From Monilinia fructicola (Eukaryota; Ascomycota; Leotiomycetes; Helotiales; Sclerotiniaceae), in the NCBI GenBank assembly GCA_008692225.1, contig VICG01000002.1:512001-576000 (forward strand): a DNA stretch of 64,000 nt, given 5' to 3'. A program made the translations under genes and the position numbers. The notes under the pieces are model-generated. The model did no database searches, had not been told where the DNA came from, and saw only the letters and a program-made list of their open reading frames with translations. This document shows, one piece after another, positions 51,601-62,880 of the stretch. Numbering within the stretch: the first letter of the stretch is position 1; each line of letters opens with the position of its first letter.

Positions 51601-53887
51601 CTAGCTTGTGCGGGCCACAAGGAGTCAGTTTACTCCTGACTCTGATAGCACAGCCTAATCCACCCTGCCTCGCACTCACTACTCAACCACAGAGGTAATG
51701 CAGGCAAAAAAAACAGCAGAAATTATGAAATACCTAAGAATGAAGAACTTTCAAAGGGAAGAAGGGTCAGTGATTCTCTATCTATTTAATCGCTACAAGT
51801 CACCCAAATCTTCAAGGAATACACATTCTCTGATTCGCGTTGAGATTTGCAAAATATGATGATTCTATGATAGTATATGTCAAACTTTGGACTATCAGTG
51901 ACTGAAATAAATGATGATATATATCGATGGATATGAATTATTGACAGTAGTTTGAGAATAAAGACAGCTACATCTAAACGATTGACTAGATGCGGCCTGC
52001 CATAAGCTTTCTTCCCCATCTAACCTTTTTAGAAAGATTTCGTTCATCCATAGATACCTTCTTCGGTTCTTTTACTGATAAAAATGTCGGGTTCGCTTCA
52101 ACTTCTTCCCCTTGCTTTTAAAGTCGGTAAGCTTAGAACTTTGAGGCCTAAAAGCATTGAAGCTTTTACATCCATTCTCTGGCTTTATTTGGATTTCTGG
52201 CAAATTAGTCTAGAGTTCATGTCCCAGCTTGGACCAATATCAAGTGGCTCAATATACTTCTCATTCGCTTCTCAGCTCTAACGTGCCAGATCTAGATTCT
52301 GGGGAAACGTCCAGGAGGTACTGTAACCAATATCTGGTTTCTCCAAGAGCCTTTTAGAACAAACTCAGATATGATTATGAATTCTATGACGGTATAAATA
52401 TACTTGGTAGGGAGAGCTGAGGAGAACTACGTAGATAGAACTGTAATGACCCACCGATGATCTAACAGATCCATATATAAAAAGAGCCCATACTGTATCT
52501 TCTAGCAAAAGATGAAACAAGGAGCCAAGATGTAAGTGCTCAAGCCGTCGCTTTCCTCGCACCAAAAGTCCGCTGCTAAACTCACTTGAGCTGCGCTTGA
52601 CTGATAGCCTGTAAGAATTCTGTCATATTGATTTCCACTCCACGCAATGATTTATTTACACAGCTTAGTCCATCCTTTGCATACTACACCGTCCCCGAAA
52701 ATAGTCCATCGCTTGAGTGGCATGAGGGTGTTAGATGGATTAGTCTTAGATTTCGATTATCCTTAAGGTTTCAGAGACAGTGATGCTGAAAATAATCCCA
52801 CCAAGGAACGATGAGACATTTTTTAAGGATTCGCAAATCTATCGACGATATAGTAAGCTTCAAGGAATTATCTTACATTCAGACCCTCTGTGCCGAAATA
52901 AGCTGTAAATGAAGTAACGTAGTAAAGCTGATTCTTATTAAAGCTATCTAGGCTGTCTATTTATACCTGTGACACTGTGTTTCGTCTCAGCCAAAACGTT
53001 GGCGACGTCGGCTGTGTTGCTTCCGTGACGACCGTCACACCCTCTATCGATTACACGTTTTTTACCTATCAGTCCTGATTTGGAATAAATTAATCAGATT
53101 GAAAGCAAAATATAAGCACTCGAAATAAATATATGTATATTTTATCGAACATACATCTAATTGCGGATTATAGTTTAAGAAACGTTAAACTTTTAAAGAT
53201 CTAAAATTATTTTAATGTTTTTTTTTTTTTGTTAATACTCAAGTAAAAAACTCAACGATATATTTTACTTTCTCTTTAATAAGATATTGTAAAAATGATT
53301 AGTTCTATATTATTTCTAAAACTTTTAAAGAATGATAATCTATTAAAGAAAGTTATTTAGGATTTTTTATATATATAATTAATTAAAGATCTTATTACTT
53401 GTTTTATATTCTTAAATATCTTACCGTTTATATCATCTATAGATCTTTAGATTATGATAATTTAACGACTCGTATTTATATACTAATTAATAATTAGTAC
53501 ATTATAACCATTAGTCACGCAATAGAACCAGAGTAGGATGAGTCAGCAATTAGTTATAACCCTAATTCAGTAATAATAATAGTACTCGAGTAGTAGAATC
53601 TTTCTTTCACACAAGCCCCTTGGCGATTACGTGTAGTAGCAAATCTTCAGCACCAATGACCTGCACTTGCTTGCTTCCTAGTGGCTGATGTGTAGTTTTT
53701 ACGATAATCTTGTAGACATTTGGGATAATATGTAGAACTGCTGTTGGGTATGAATAGGTGGAGAACCTTGTTCCAAGTCAAGGACCAGGCCCAGTCGAGA
53801 TGGTTTGATCGTCTTCAAGTTTCGATTCGTTGGGGCTTTTATAGTAGAAGGAACCGGTGTTGATTAGTATTTCATTCACTAGAAGAC
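45669..53887. other. Eight-kilobase region with no recognisable gene
   Basis: Composition is ordinary over most of this stretch, yet no open frame exceeds 135 codons and none shows a motif or splice partner. Only 52.9-53.55 kb is AT-rich. It may be an old decayed segment, a long regulatory or noncoding-RNA region, or hold small genes I cannot see. Confidence 0.5.
52915..53560 (+). repeat. AT-rich repeat fragment of F2 family
   Basis: 52918-52970 (AGCTGATTCTTATTAAAGC, then CTATTTATAC) matches the blocks at 9854 and 59986 but keeps C/G at positions that are T/A there. It is followed by GC-containing sequence (CGACGTCGG, GACGACCGTCAC) and then AT-rich DNA. It looks like a less mutated piece of the same family. 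Confidence 0.65.
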
Positions 53888-55084
53888 TCAAAGGTAAAGA
53901 TAGACAGATGCAAAGGACCGGTAAAAACACTCTCTCTTACTTACCCCCATACTAGCCACCGGTACCTTGTCTCCCCCAAGCCCATCTAAACCTTTTCTAA
54001 TTAAGCCCCTCAACCTCACATAACCAATCCAATCTCCACCCCCCGGACTCCTGCAAACCGTCTGCAAAATCTCACACACTTCTCTCTCCGCCTCTCTCCT
54101 CTCCTCCCCCTCCCCAAGACGTCAAAAAACTGTTTCCCCATCAATTTAACCCAGCCTTCAATCCCCCCCTTATCAGCAGGCGTGGGCCTATACTCCCTCT
54201 CAAGTCTTTCGATCTTCCATGCCCCATCATCGTTCTCAACCTCTTTTTCATTCTCAATCTCATTCCCATTCTCATTCTCATTCTCATTTCCAGACCCAGA
54301 TCGAGACGCAGAAGAAGAAAGCGCTCTCCGCATCCACACCTCATCGGGAAAAAACCACGGATCCACCGCCCTCGCCTTCTCCATCCCCACTCTCCTCCCC
54401 ACCACACTCAACAACGCCGCGCGCATCTCAGCCACATTACCCATGCCGCCCATCTCAAAAACAAAGACCCCCCCGGGCCGCAGAATCCGCTTGACCTCGG
54501 CGAAAAAACGACGCCCGGAGCGGCTCCGCCCGCAAAATCCAATGCATCGCCGCATTCGAGAAGACCTTCGTGTAAGCCGAAGCGGGAAGTGTCGACAGCC
54601 GCGACGCATCGAGAACTTCACCCGCGCGTAAGGTTAGCACCCCTCGTCAGCTCTGGAACGTACAGACGGCCTGCGCCCAATTGCAAACGAACGACAGATG
54701 TCCCCCGCCGTCACGCGCGCGCACACTCACCCTCAAACCGACAGAGGCCCGCTTCCTCCAATCCCGCTTCCCGCGCCGCCTGCCTCGCCGCTGCGATCAT
54801 GGCCTCCGAGCTGTCGATCCCGTGGACGCTGCCCGAGCCCTTGCTGAGCGTCGATGTGAACTGGAGCGGAAGAATGCCGTCTCCGCAGCCGATGTCGAGG
54901 ATTACATCGTCGCTCTGGAGATCCAACCACGACTGGACTTTCGTCGCGAGCTTGGGGACGAAAGATGCCGAGGTTTGGTAGGCCTTGGTGTGGTTAGTTC
55001 GTCGATGTCTTGGGGGGTGGCTGTGTGGTGGCATACCGAGGCTGACCAGTGGTCTTCTTGGTCTTTGCTTGCTGCGGTGCACAT
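53888..55084 (-). pseudogene. Class I SAM-dependent methyltransferase with two frameshifts
   Basis: Exons 55037-55084, 54731-54983 and one starting at 54642, joined by GT-AG introns of 53 and 88 nt. The start MCTAASKDQEDHW at 55084 is followed across the first splice by SASAYQTSASFVPKLATKV, typical of this fungal family. Motif I is ILDIGCGDG, then GIDSSEAM, VFSNAAMHWILRAE, RILRPGGVFVFEMGGMGNV and DPWFFPDEVWM. Two single-base frame changes interrupt exon 3: one in the six-T run (54503-54508), the other in the G-rich tract near 54085-54115, after which EREVCEILQTVC and IGYVRLRGLIRK follow in another frame. An Asn-Glu repeat is inserted near the middle. Either a young pseudogene or an intact gene with homopolymer sequencing errors. 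Confidence 0.85.
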
Positions 55085-55908
55085 TTTTGTGAGGGAGTAC
55101 GAGTGTGAACGTTAATGTTGGGGACTTGGGATGGTACGTTTCGTATCGTATCGTATCTGGTCGTATCGTAGAGAAATATAATTGAAGTAGCAGCTGCCGC
55201 TCAACCCCAATCACCTACCTGACCTCAATGCAATCAATTCAATATAATTCAATCAAAATTCCATTCAATTCATCGTCAAGTCAAGAAAAACAAAAAGATC
55301 TGCTCAATATCAAGAATTCCCATCCCTTATATACCTAATACATACCCAAGCTTCGAAATCCCACGAGGAGAGCATAAAGCCGCACCGGGCAACGCTGATC
55401 CACTGACCTCCGATCTCGGCGCGATGTGAGATAGGGGGGAGGATGAGAGCGAATGGGTGGATGAGGGGATGGGCCCGGGTACTAATAGATATTTACCTAC
55501 GTACTTACCCATTCAGAGATTCAATCAGATGAGAGCAGTTTGTAAAAATGTGTGATGATTTGATTTGGACGGGAGGATTATCTCTGGATGTACTCAGATG
55601 GTGTTATGTTGTTGGCCTCCGATTGCGCTTGGTTAGGTATAGATGACGGGTGTCATGGTACGTCATGGTTTGATGTCTACAATGATATAATTGGATAATC
55701 TGAAAGAGTTTCAAATGTGTTTTGGCTTTGATTTAGATTTTCTCTAATCGCATGAGCTTGAATTTAAGAGGTTGATTAAAATCCATGCATTAATCCTGAT
55801 ATCATTTACAGTGACTGCTTTGCTCATTTGTTCATATGCTATATGCCATCCAACTCCGATTTCGCTCAAATAGGATATGCCCATTCGTTCATCACAATAT
55901 CTTCCTAC
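55085..55908. other. Intergenic spacer
   Basis: About 820 bases between the methyltransferase promoter and the amidase 3' end. A GTATC/TCGTA run lies near 55141-55168. No gene seen. Confidence 0.5.
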
Positions 55909-57562
55909 CTAATCGATTTCCAAAAGTTCATATTTATCTTCGCCTAATAAGTTTTCAATTCTGTGCATAATGGCAAGAACCTTCTCCTCTTCCAATCGTT
56001 GTCCTACGACTTGAATTCCGACAGGAAGTCCATGCATAGCTATGGCGTCATAGTGTTTGTATGCACCATATGCAACTCTATTTAGAGATTTGAGTGAGAA
56101 GTCTGATGGGAGCTGGTCGACCTCTTTGTCCACGTGGGTTATGGGCATGATACCGGCTGTGTAGTCGAGCTATGTATATGTTAGCTGAGAAGGTTCAGTT
56201 CAATGAGATGTGCAATAGGCTTACAAGGTTGAACAGGAAAGTGTAACCACAGCTACTGACTGCATCTTTCATTCCGTCATGAGGTACTGCGGGTGTGGCA
56301 TTTGGTGGAGTGATCAAGAAGTCTAGTTTCACTTCTTCTTCCCACCAAGCATGGAACTTAGCCTTATAAGCTTCTCTCTTAGCGACAAGTTTCCATTGTT
56401 CAAAAGCCGATTTCTCATGCCAATCCTTGATCAGCCCGGCCCAAATCTCATCTCGCCTAACATACTTGACCCATGCCCAATACACCCATTTGAATGGACG
56501 GGGTAAAGACATAAGCCAAGTCATTGCCTTTGCGCCAGGATCTTCCCATTCACCGGTTCTGAAAAATGATTTGAATGTCTTGCAACCATCTGCATTGAGG
56601 ATTTGTGAACCAATATAGAGTGCTTCATATGGAGATGGTGGATTAACATCGTAGACCTCATGGCCATCCTCTTCGAGTACCTCGACAACTTCATCCACAG
56701 CTCTGATGCAAGCGGGACTTGGATCAACGACACCATCCGTTCTTAATACGCCCACTCTAAGTTTCTTCTTTTCGCTGAATTCTTTCCATACCTGATTTCT
56801 CCACGGGATGGGATGAACACTGTGATCATACTTCCATGGTTGCATACCCATCATAGACTTTGTGAAGTATGAGAGATCTTCCAAAGTTCTCGTCATAGGA
56901 CTAAAAACACTTGGAATGCCTTCTTGACCTGGCATACTTGTACACATGCCATTTTTCGGCCATCTTCCCGTTGAGCACCTCAAACTATAGATCCCCGAAA
57001 AATGAGCTGGAACTCTAACCGATCCAGCAACATCTGAGCCAATACCAATCCTTCCACCACCCGCAGCTAATAAAGCAGATTCACCCCCTGTAGATCCACC
57101 GGGAGAATACCTGTTATTATGAGGGTTTGTGCATCGTCCCCACACATCATTCGTTGACTCGAAACTTAGTAATGTGATGGGCAGGTTGGTCTTAACATAT
57201 GGAATTGCGCCCGCATCTTTTAATATTCTCACCATTGTTCCATCCTTTTCAACCTTATTGCCAACATTGCTACTATATCCTACAGTTGTATCGAAACCAC
57301 CCACCACAATTGAATCCTTTAGACTTACGGGAATCCCTGCTAGAGGACCTTTCATATTGATGCTTCCATCTGTAACCCAACCCTCAGCCGCATCAATCAT
57401 GACTTCGGTCACGGAATTCGTTTTCTCATGAGCTTTGAGGGCAGCTTTTCCATAAGCACGGAGGATGTCGATTGGTTGAATGGATTGTTTGTGGACATCT
57501 TTCACAAGTTCTTCAATTGGTTTTTGATAGAACTTGTCTTTCTGAATTCGTAATCGCTCCAT
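55909..57562 (-). CDS. Amidase-signature hydrolase (acetamidase-like)
   Basis: Cytosolic Ser-Ser-Lys amidohydrolase that cleaves amides to acid plus ammonia. Exons 56225-57562 and 55909-56169, with a 55-nt phase-0 intron, encode 532 residues. The catalytic lysine is in GIPVSLKDSI. The Gly/Ser-rich signature SPGGSTGGESALLAAGG carries the cis-serine, and GSDVAGSVRVPAHFSG the nucleophile serine. The second exon has NLLDYTAGIMPIT and HGLPVGIQVVGQRLEEE, as in AmdS-type enzymes. The start chosen is the ATG of MERLRIQKDKFY. A short upstream exon (57764-57804, MVYLLDYLQHRR, with a perfect GTAAGT donor) could extend the N-terminus if spliced near 57670. All catalytic residues are present. The physiological amide is unknown. 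Confidence 0.92.
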
Positions 57563-58250
57563 GATAGCTAGTGAGGTTTTGTATCCGTTGAGTTCTTTCT
57601 GCTTGTTTAAATTGACTAGAAGGATATTAGAGACTCCTGTGTATATGGATATGGATATGCTTTCCCTTTTCCCAAAGTTTTCCCCCAGGTTACTTTGATA
57701 AGGAAAAGGATAAGGCCAAGGACATGGAAATGGAAATGGGAATGGGAATGGAATCACACTTACCAATCCCTTCGATGTTGAAGATAATCAAGTAGATAGA
57801 CCATTTTGAATATGAAGACTTGGGAATCTGTAAAAATAAATGTGAAGATAACGTTGGAACCTTGGGTATTTACAATTTAAAGAGGGAGAAGAGGAGGAAT
57901 GTAAGAAACTTTTGTATCAACATCTATCTACCTATCTTACTTAGGTAGTCTTACATGACATAGATAAACAGATAGACAGATAAATAACAAGACAAATAGA
58001 AAGATACAAGTAGATACTTGTAGATAATATAAGCTGTCCTTATGATAACTAAAGCCATTGATATCCGTTTGAAACCCTTCCTCCATCAAGTCTACTGTCA
58101 AACCGTCCCTTGTCTAGATAAGAGGTTATACATTCCTAATTGGGAAAGCTAAGGAAGGTCCGGGGAACTCTACCTGAGGTACTTGTACAGGATGGATCAA
58201 TCAAGCCTTTACTATGTTGGAATGCGGGGGAAAATCTCGTATTCAATAAA
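57563..58250. other. Amidase upstream region
   Basis: Contains the possible short 5' exon and a CCATTT/CCATTC hexanucleotide run at about 57711-57755 within its presumed intron. Further upstream are ATAGA-type short repeats near 57960-58030. Confidence 0.5.
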
Positions 58251-58254
58251 TATA

Positions 58255-60270
58255 TTATTAATAACCGAGCTCCTAGTAATCTATTATGTAATCGAGCTCC
58301 CTATATTATACACGTCCTTATATCTTATACGCTTTTTAAAAAGTCGAAAATTAACAAATAAAATTAATTAATAAAAAACCTATTAATATTATAATATAAA
58401 ATTTAAATATAATATATTTTTTAATAATTTTAAATAATATATTATAAAAATAAAACTTGTGAAATTAAATATATTTAAATATTAATTAAAATTTTAAAAA
58501 TGTATATCTAATTATTATAAAAATTAAATAATTTTTTAGGAATTATGAAAAAATAAGTATTTTTTATCTAAATAATATTTTTTTAATAATAAAACTTTAA
58601 ATAATAATAAAAATTAATTTTTTCTTATAAAAAACTAAGGATTATATTAGATTTAATTTTATAAATTTAATGATTGAGAAATATTTATTAAAAATAATTT
58701 TATTATAATAAATAAAGGATAGTTTAATGAAAAAATAAAACATTATATAAATATTAATTTAAAATTTTATACTTTTTAAAAAAAATAAAATTTTATAATA
58801 AAAAAAAATAAAGAATATATTATAAAAATATAAGAAAAGCTTATTATTCTTATTATAATAGTCGATACGACCGATACGAAAGAAGTCGACAATAGAGTCG
58901 ATACCTTTAGCGTATTAGTAAGAACGATATTATTAATATTATTAATAATATTAGTAAAAGCGAATAATATAACTTTAGCTATAATTAAATAGCGTTAGAT
59001 AGTTTAATAAAGATTAGCTTTTATTACGATATACGTTTTCTACTACTTATATTATATAATATATAATTATTTTTTTTAAAAAAAAGAATTTTTTTATATA
59101 TAAATAAATAAATAAAGAATATTATAAAAAGAAATTTAAAAATATACTATTAGTTTAATTTAATACTAAATTTAATAAATTTATTTTTTAATAATGATAT
59201 TATTTTCCCTATATTTATCGCTATAGAAAATTAATAATTTAAGCTATAAAATTTTTATTTAAAACAATTATATAATTTTTTATTTTAAAAAACTTATATA
59301 TAATAATTTATATAATAATTATTAAAATATATTATTTTTATATAATATAATATATAATATATACTCTTTAATTTCAATTTAATTTTTATTTTTTTTTAAT
59401 TTGTTTTTTTTATATTTAAAATTTGAAATATCTATTTATATCTAATTTAAAATAAGTTTTATTAGTTAAAAACTATTTTTATATTATTTTTTAATATATT
59501 TATTATATTAAAACCTATATTTATTAATATTATTATAATATAATATTTTTTAAAATGATTTTATTTTTTGCTTTAAAATCTTAAATATTTTTTTATTCTT
59601 GAAATTTAATATAAAAATCGAATTATAATATCTTTAAAATATTTAAAATATAAATATTAAACTATAAAGAATATAAACATTTAAAAACTAAATATAATCT
59701 TTTAAAATCTTATATTCTTTATTTTATTTACAAAATATTAAATAAATCTTTTTATTATTTTATTAGTATTAATTTTTATAGTATATAATATTTTATATTT
59801 AAAAAGTTACTATTATAGACTATTTATTTTAATTTATTATTATATAAAATTTTAAATTATTTTAATAATTAATTAATCTATAATTATTTATTTTCGAAAA
59901 TGTTAAAACGTATAGAATATAGGGGCGTGTATAATATAGAGAGCTCGATTACGTCTTTAATTATTATTAATAGAAAACGTAGATTATAATAAACTAATCT
60001 TTATTAAGTTTACTTAAGCTATCTATTTATAATTATATTAATTATATTATTTTTCTTAATAGTACTAAGTTTCTTAATAATATCGTATTTATTAATATAT
60101 TAAAGCTATTAGCGATATTAACTACCTATCTAGATAGGTATAATTATCGCTTCTACGTCGACGACATTAACTATATCGCTAATAATGATCGTTATAATTT
60201 TCGAAAGTGTTAAAACGTATATAATATAGCGAGCTCGATTATGTCTTAATCTATAATTACTAGTAATCTA
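58255..60270. mobile_element. RIP-decayed element with long inverted repeats
   Basis: About 2 kb of AT-rich, stop-dense DNA. The left edge (58255-58345) is the inverted counterpart of 59885-59975 and again of 60195-60265. All share a core that reads, on the right side, TTTTCGA, then ACGTATA, TATAATATAG and GAGCTCGATTA. An inner pair, 58870-59030 (minus) and 59986-60190 (plus), is also inverted and belongs to the F2 family seen at 9.9 and 52.9 kb. No coding remains. The layout suggests a DNA transposon with long inverted ends, or nested insertions. Confidence 0.7.
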
Positions 60271-60603
60271 TTAGTAATTAATATAAAAATCTAGTTATTT
60301 ATCTTTAAGACTATTCTTTTACTTTTTTATTTTTATTTTTTATTTTTATTTTTTATATTCATCCATCTACATCCAACCAACCATCCATCCATTCATCTTT
60401 TAAGATTTTCAAATCATATCAAGGTTTCACAAGGCCACTAGTATACTTCTTTGCTTACTCCGTATATTGTAACGTAACTACTCTAGTACTATGAAGTAGT
60501 TTCAAACGTGCCACCATCATATCATTCCATCCCAGATCATCTGATCCCTTTTCTCTCTACCCCTCTTTTTGGTATCATCCCAACTTGTTACATAACTTTA
60601 CCG

Positions 60604-61722
60604 ATGGGTTATACAAGTACATCCAATATGTCTACCTACTCAACTCCATATTCTTCCATCTCCACGCCGGCAACAATAGTTTACGATAGCGCTCTACACG
60701 ATTTTGAGGAACCCTTTCACGAATACGAAACTCCACCGGCATACGAAAAAATGCCAGGCTCAGAGCAACTACTTATCTGTACCGCATGCGGTACACAGTT
60801 CGATGCGGAAGATCGATCTATCCTGACCAGATGTCGAATTTGCGATGATCCGAGACAATTCGTCCCACCTACCGGTCAGTCCTTTACCACTCTTGCGCAG
60901 CTGAGAGCCGGAGGACAATATAAAAATAAGTGGCAGCAATTTGATAATGACGATAGATTTTGGAGTATATGGACCGAACCTAAATTTGCCATTGGACAGC
61001 GGGCGATCCTTATCAAAACATCTTTGGGGAATGTGTTATGGGATTGCTTGACATATTTGGATGATGAGACGGTGGACTGGATTCATGGGTTGGGTGGGCT
61101 GGCGGCAATTGTGATATCTCATCCGCATTATTATACCACTCATCTAGACTGGTCGGAGATATTTGATTGTCCAGTGTATCTGAGTTGGGAGGATAAGAGC
61201 TGGTTGAATCGACTTGATCGAATGGGCAAAGCGAGGACGTTCATTGAAGGGAGAGAGGAGGAACTTGAGATACGGGGTGAGAAGACTGGTGTGAAGATGT
61301 TGAAACTTGGTGGTCATTTCCCCGGAAGTTTGGTGTGTCTTGCCCATGGAAGATTGTTGATAGCGGATACCTTGGTAACGACACCAAGTGCTTTGGGTGA
61401 TTGGAGTAAAGGTCCCGGAGGCGGTGAGAATACACGGCCGGATGGAATGAATAGCTATGCTTTCATGTGGAGCATACCCAATATGATACCCTTGAGTGCG
61501 GACGAGGTTCTCGGGATGTGGGAGGTATTGAAGCCTCATAATTTCTCAAGTACACATGGAGCTTTTATGAATATGGATGTGGTTGATGGTGGTAACGGAA
61601 GCGAGAAAGGGGTGAAGCAAAGGATACTTGAAAGTATGCAGATTCAAGTGAAGCGAATGGGTTGGAAGGACCACGTATTCTTGAAAGAGAATCTGGACAA
61701 AGATGGAAACGAGATTCTATGA
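60604..61722 (+). CDS. MBL-fold metallohydrolase with N-terminal zinc-ribbon-like motif
   Basis: Single exon, 372 residues from the ATG of MGYTSTSN. The frame is open further 5' but without ATG. Residues 1-50 are Ser/Thr/Tyr-rich. Cysteines in CTACGTQF and CRICDDPRQF form a possible zinc ribbon. The MBL domain follows: ILIKTSLGNVLWDC, VISHPHYYTTHLDW replacing the usual HxHxDH, LSWEDKSWLNR, KLGGHFPGSLVCL (the second metal histidine) and LIADTL with the bridging aspartate. The last conserved histidine is probably in STHGAF. This variant is known from fungal and bacterial MBL-fold proteins of uncertain substrate. Cytosolic; no signal peptide. Intact. Confidence 0.9.
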   Translation: MGYTSTSNMSTYSTPYSSISTPATIVYDSALHDFEEPFHEYETPPAYEKMPGSEQLLICTACGTQFDAEDRSILTRCRICDDPRQFVPPTGQSFTTLAQLRAGGQYKNKWQQFDNDDRFWSIWTEPKFAIGQRAILIKTSLGNVLWDCLTYLDDETVDWIHGLGGLAAIVISHPHYYTTHLDWSEIFDCPVYLSWEDKSWLNRLDRMGKARTFIEGREEELEIRGEKTGVKMLKLGGHFPGSLVCLAHGRLLIADTLVTTPSALGDWSKGPGGGENTRPDGMNSYAFMWSIPNMIPLSADEVLGMWEVLKPHNFSSTHGAFMNMDVVDGGNGSEKGVKQRILESMQIQVKRMGWKDHVFLKENLDKDGNEIL

Positions 61723-62880
61723 TACCAATGATAATGATAATGATGATACCCCTCCATCTTGACATTAGATTCGTCTGTATTGTTGAATCTAATGCGGGTT
61801 TGAAATCTAAGGATTAGTTTACATATTAGATATATATACTGTACCACATATTAATATCACCAGGATTTGTCATACTGTATAAGCTGGCATAAGTAAGAAT
61901 TGACTCTATTAGATATTACAGAGTAGGTAGGAAGTATCCAAGCCGACCTAACTATACAGCTGAACTCGTCTCTCTCAAACCACCTCAATGACTACATCAC
62001 CAGACTACAGACTAATTACATTATCTATTTAGGTAACTCTACCTCGATATCTAACAAGTACATACAGAATGTAGCAAATACCTACCAATACCTTACTTTG
62101 TACTCTGATTACATTGTCTAAAGCTACTCATGGACACCAGTACTACACAACTTCACCGAGATACTGTGAACAGCGCTCTTGAGTAGGTCACCGTGGGTAC
62201 CTTAGGAAGTACAAGCAACCATTCTCACATAGATACTCGAGTAGACAGATATATTATCAAACCTTGGAAATTCCAATAAGTTATCCTTTGAATCAACAGC
62301 ACGTGAAATCGCCCTTATTGAAAATTTGATTGAATTTGCAATTTAGTAATTATCCATATCATTCTACTGCAACATAATTACCCGCTCCTTCTTCCCCAGC
62401 TCAGCAAGCCCCTATACCAAGCCTTATACTGTAATTAGCACTGTAAGTATTGTAGCAGCCATCCCATCCCTACAGCCTACAGGGTACTTCCGGGCCTTGG
62501 CTAGGGCGAGAATAGGCTTTGATGGGTTAAACTCTAATGGTCTTAGGGTCACATGATCCCCAATTTAATTCTCATTTACCACCTGGGCATCGTTCAGTGA
62601 GTGACCCAACATCCAATATCCAATGCCTTAATGTTCCATTCTACTCTAAAAATATCATCTGCTCAATTCTCCATGCACAACGTACAAAGTACGAATTGGA
62701 TGAATGCACTGCACGGCACTGCACTGCACTGCACACCACACACATGCGACTACCTGCACAGAGTCCACATACTTTAATATAATTTAGTTTCCCGTCATCA
62801 TTCCTTGGGACCGAGCAAGCCAGGGGGGTCGGGTATGGCATTCAATAATCCCAAGTAGGAGAGTCACTTGATATATCAGC
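61723..62880. other. Intergenic spacer
   Basis: Contains an ACTG/CACTG short repeat near 62710-62735 and the presumed promoter of the metallophosphoesterase gene. No gene seen. Confidence 0.5.
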
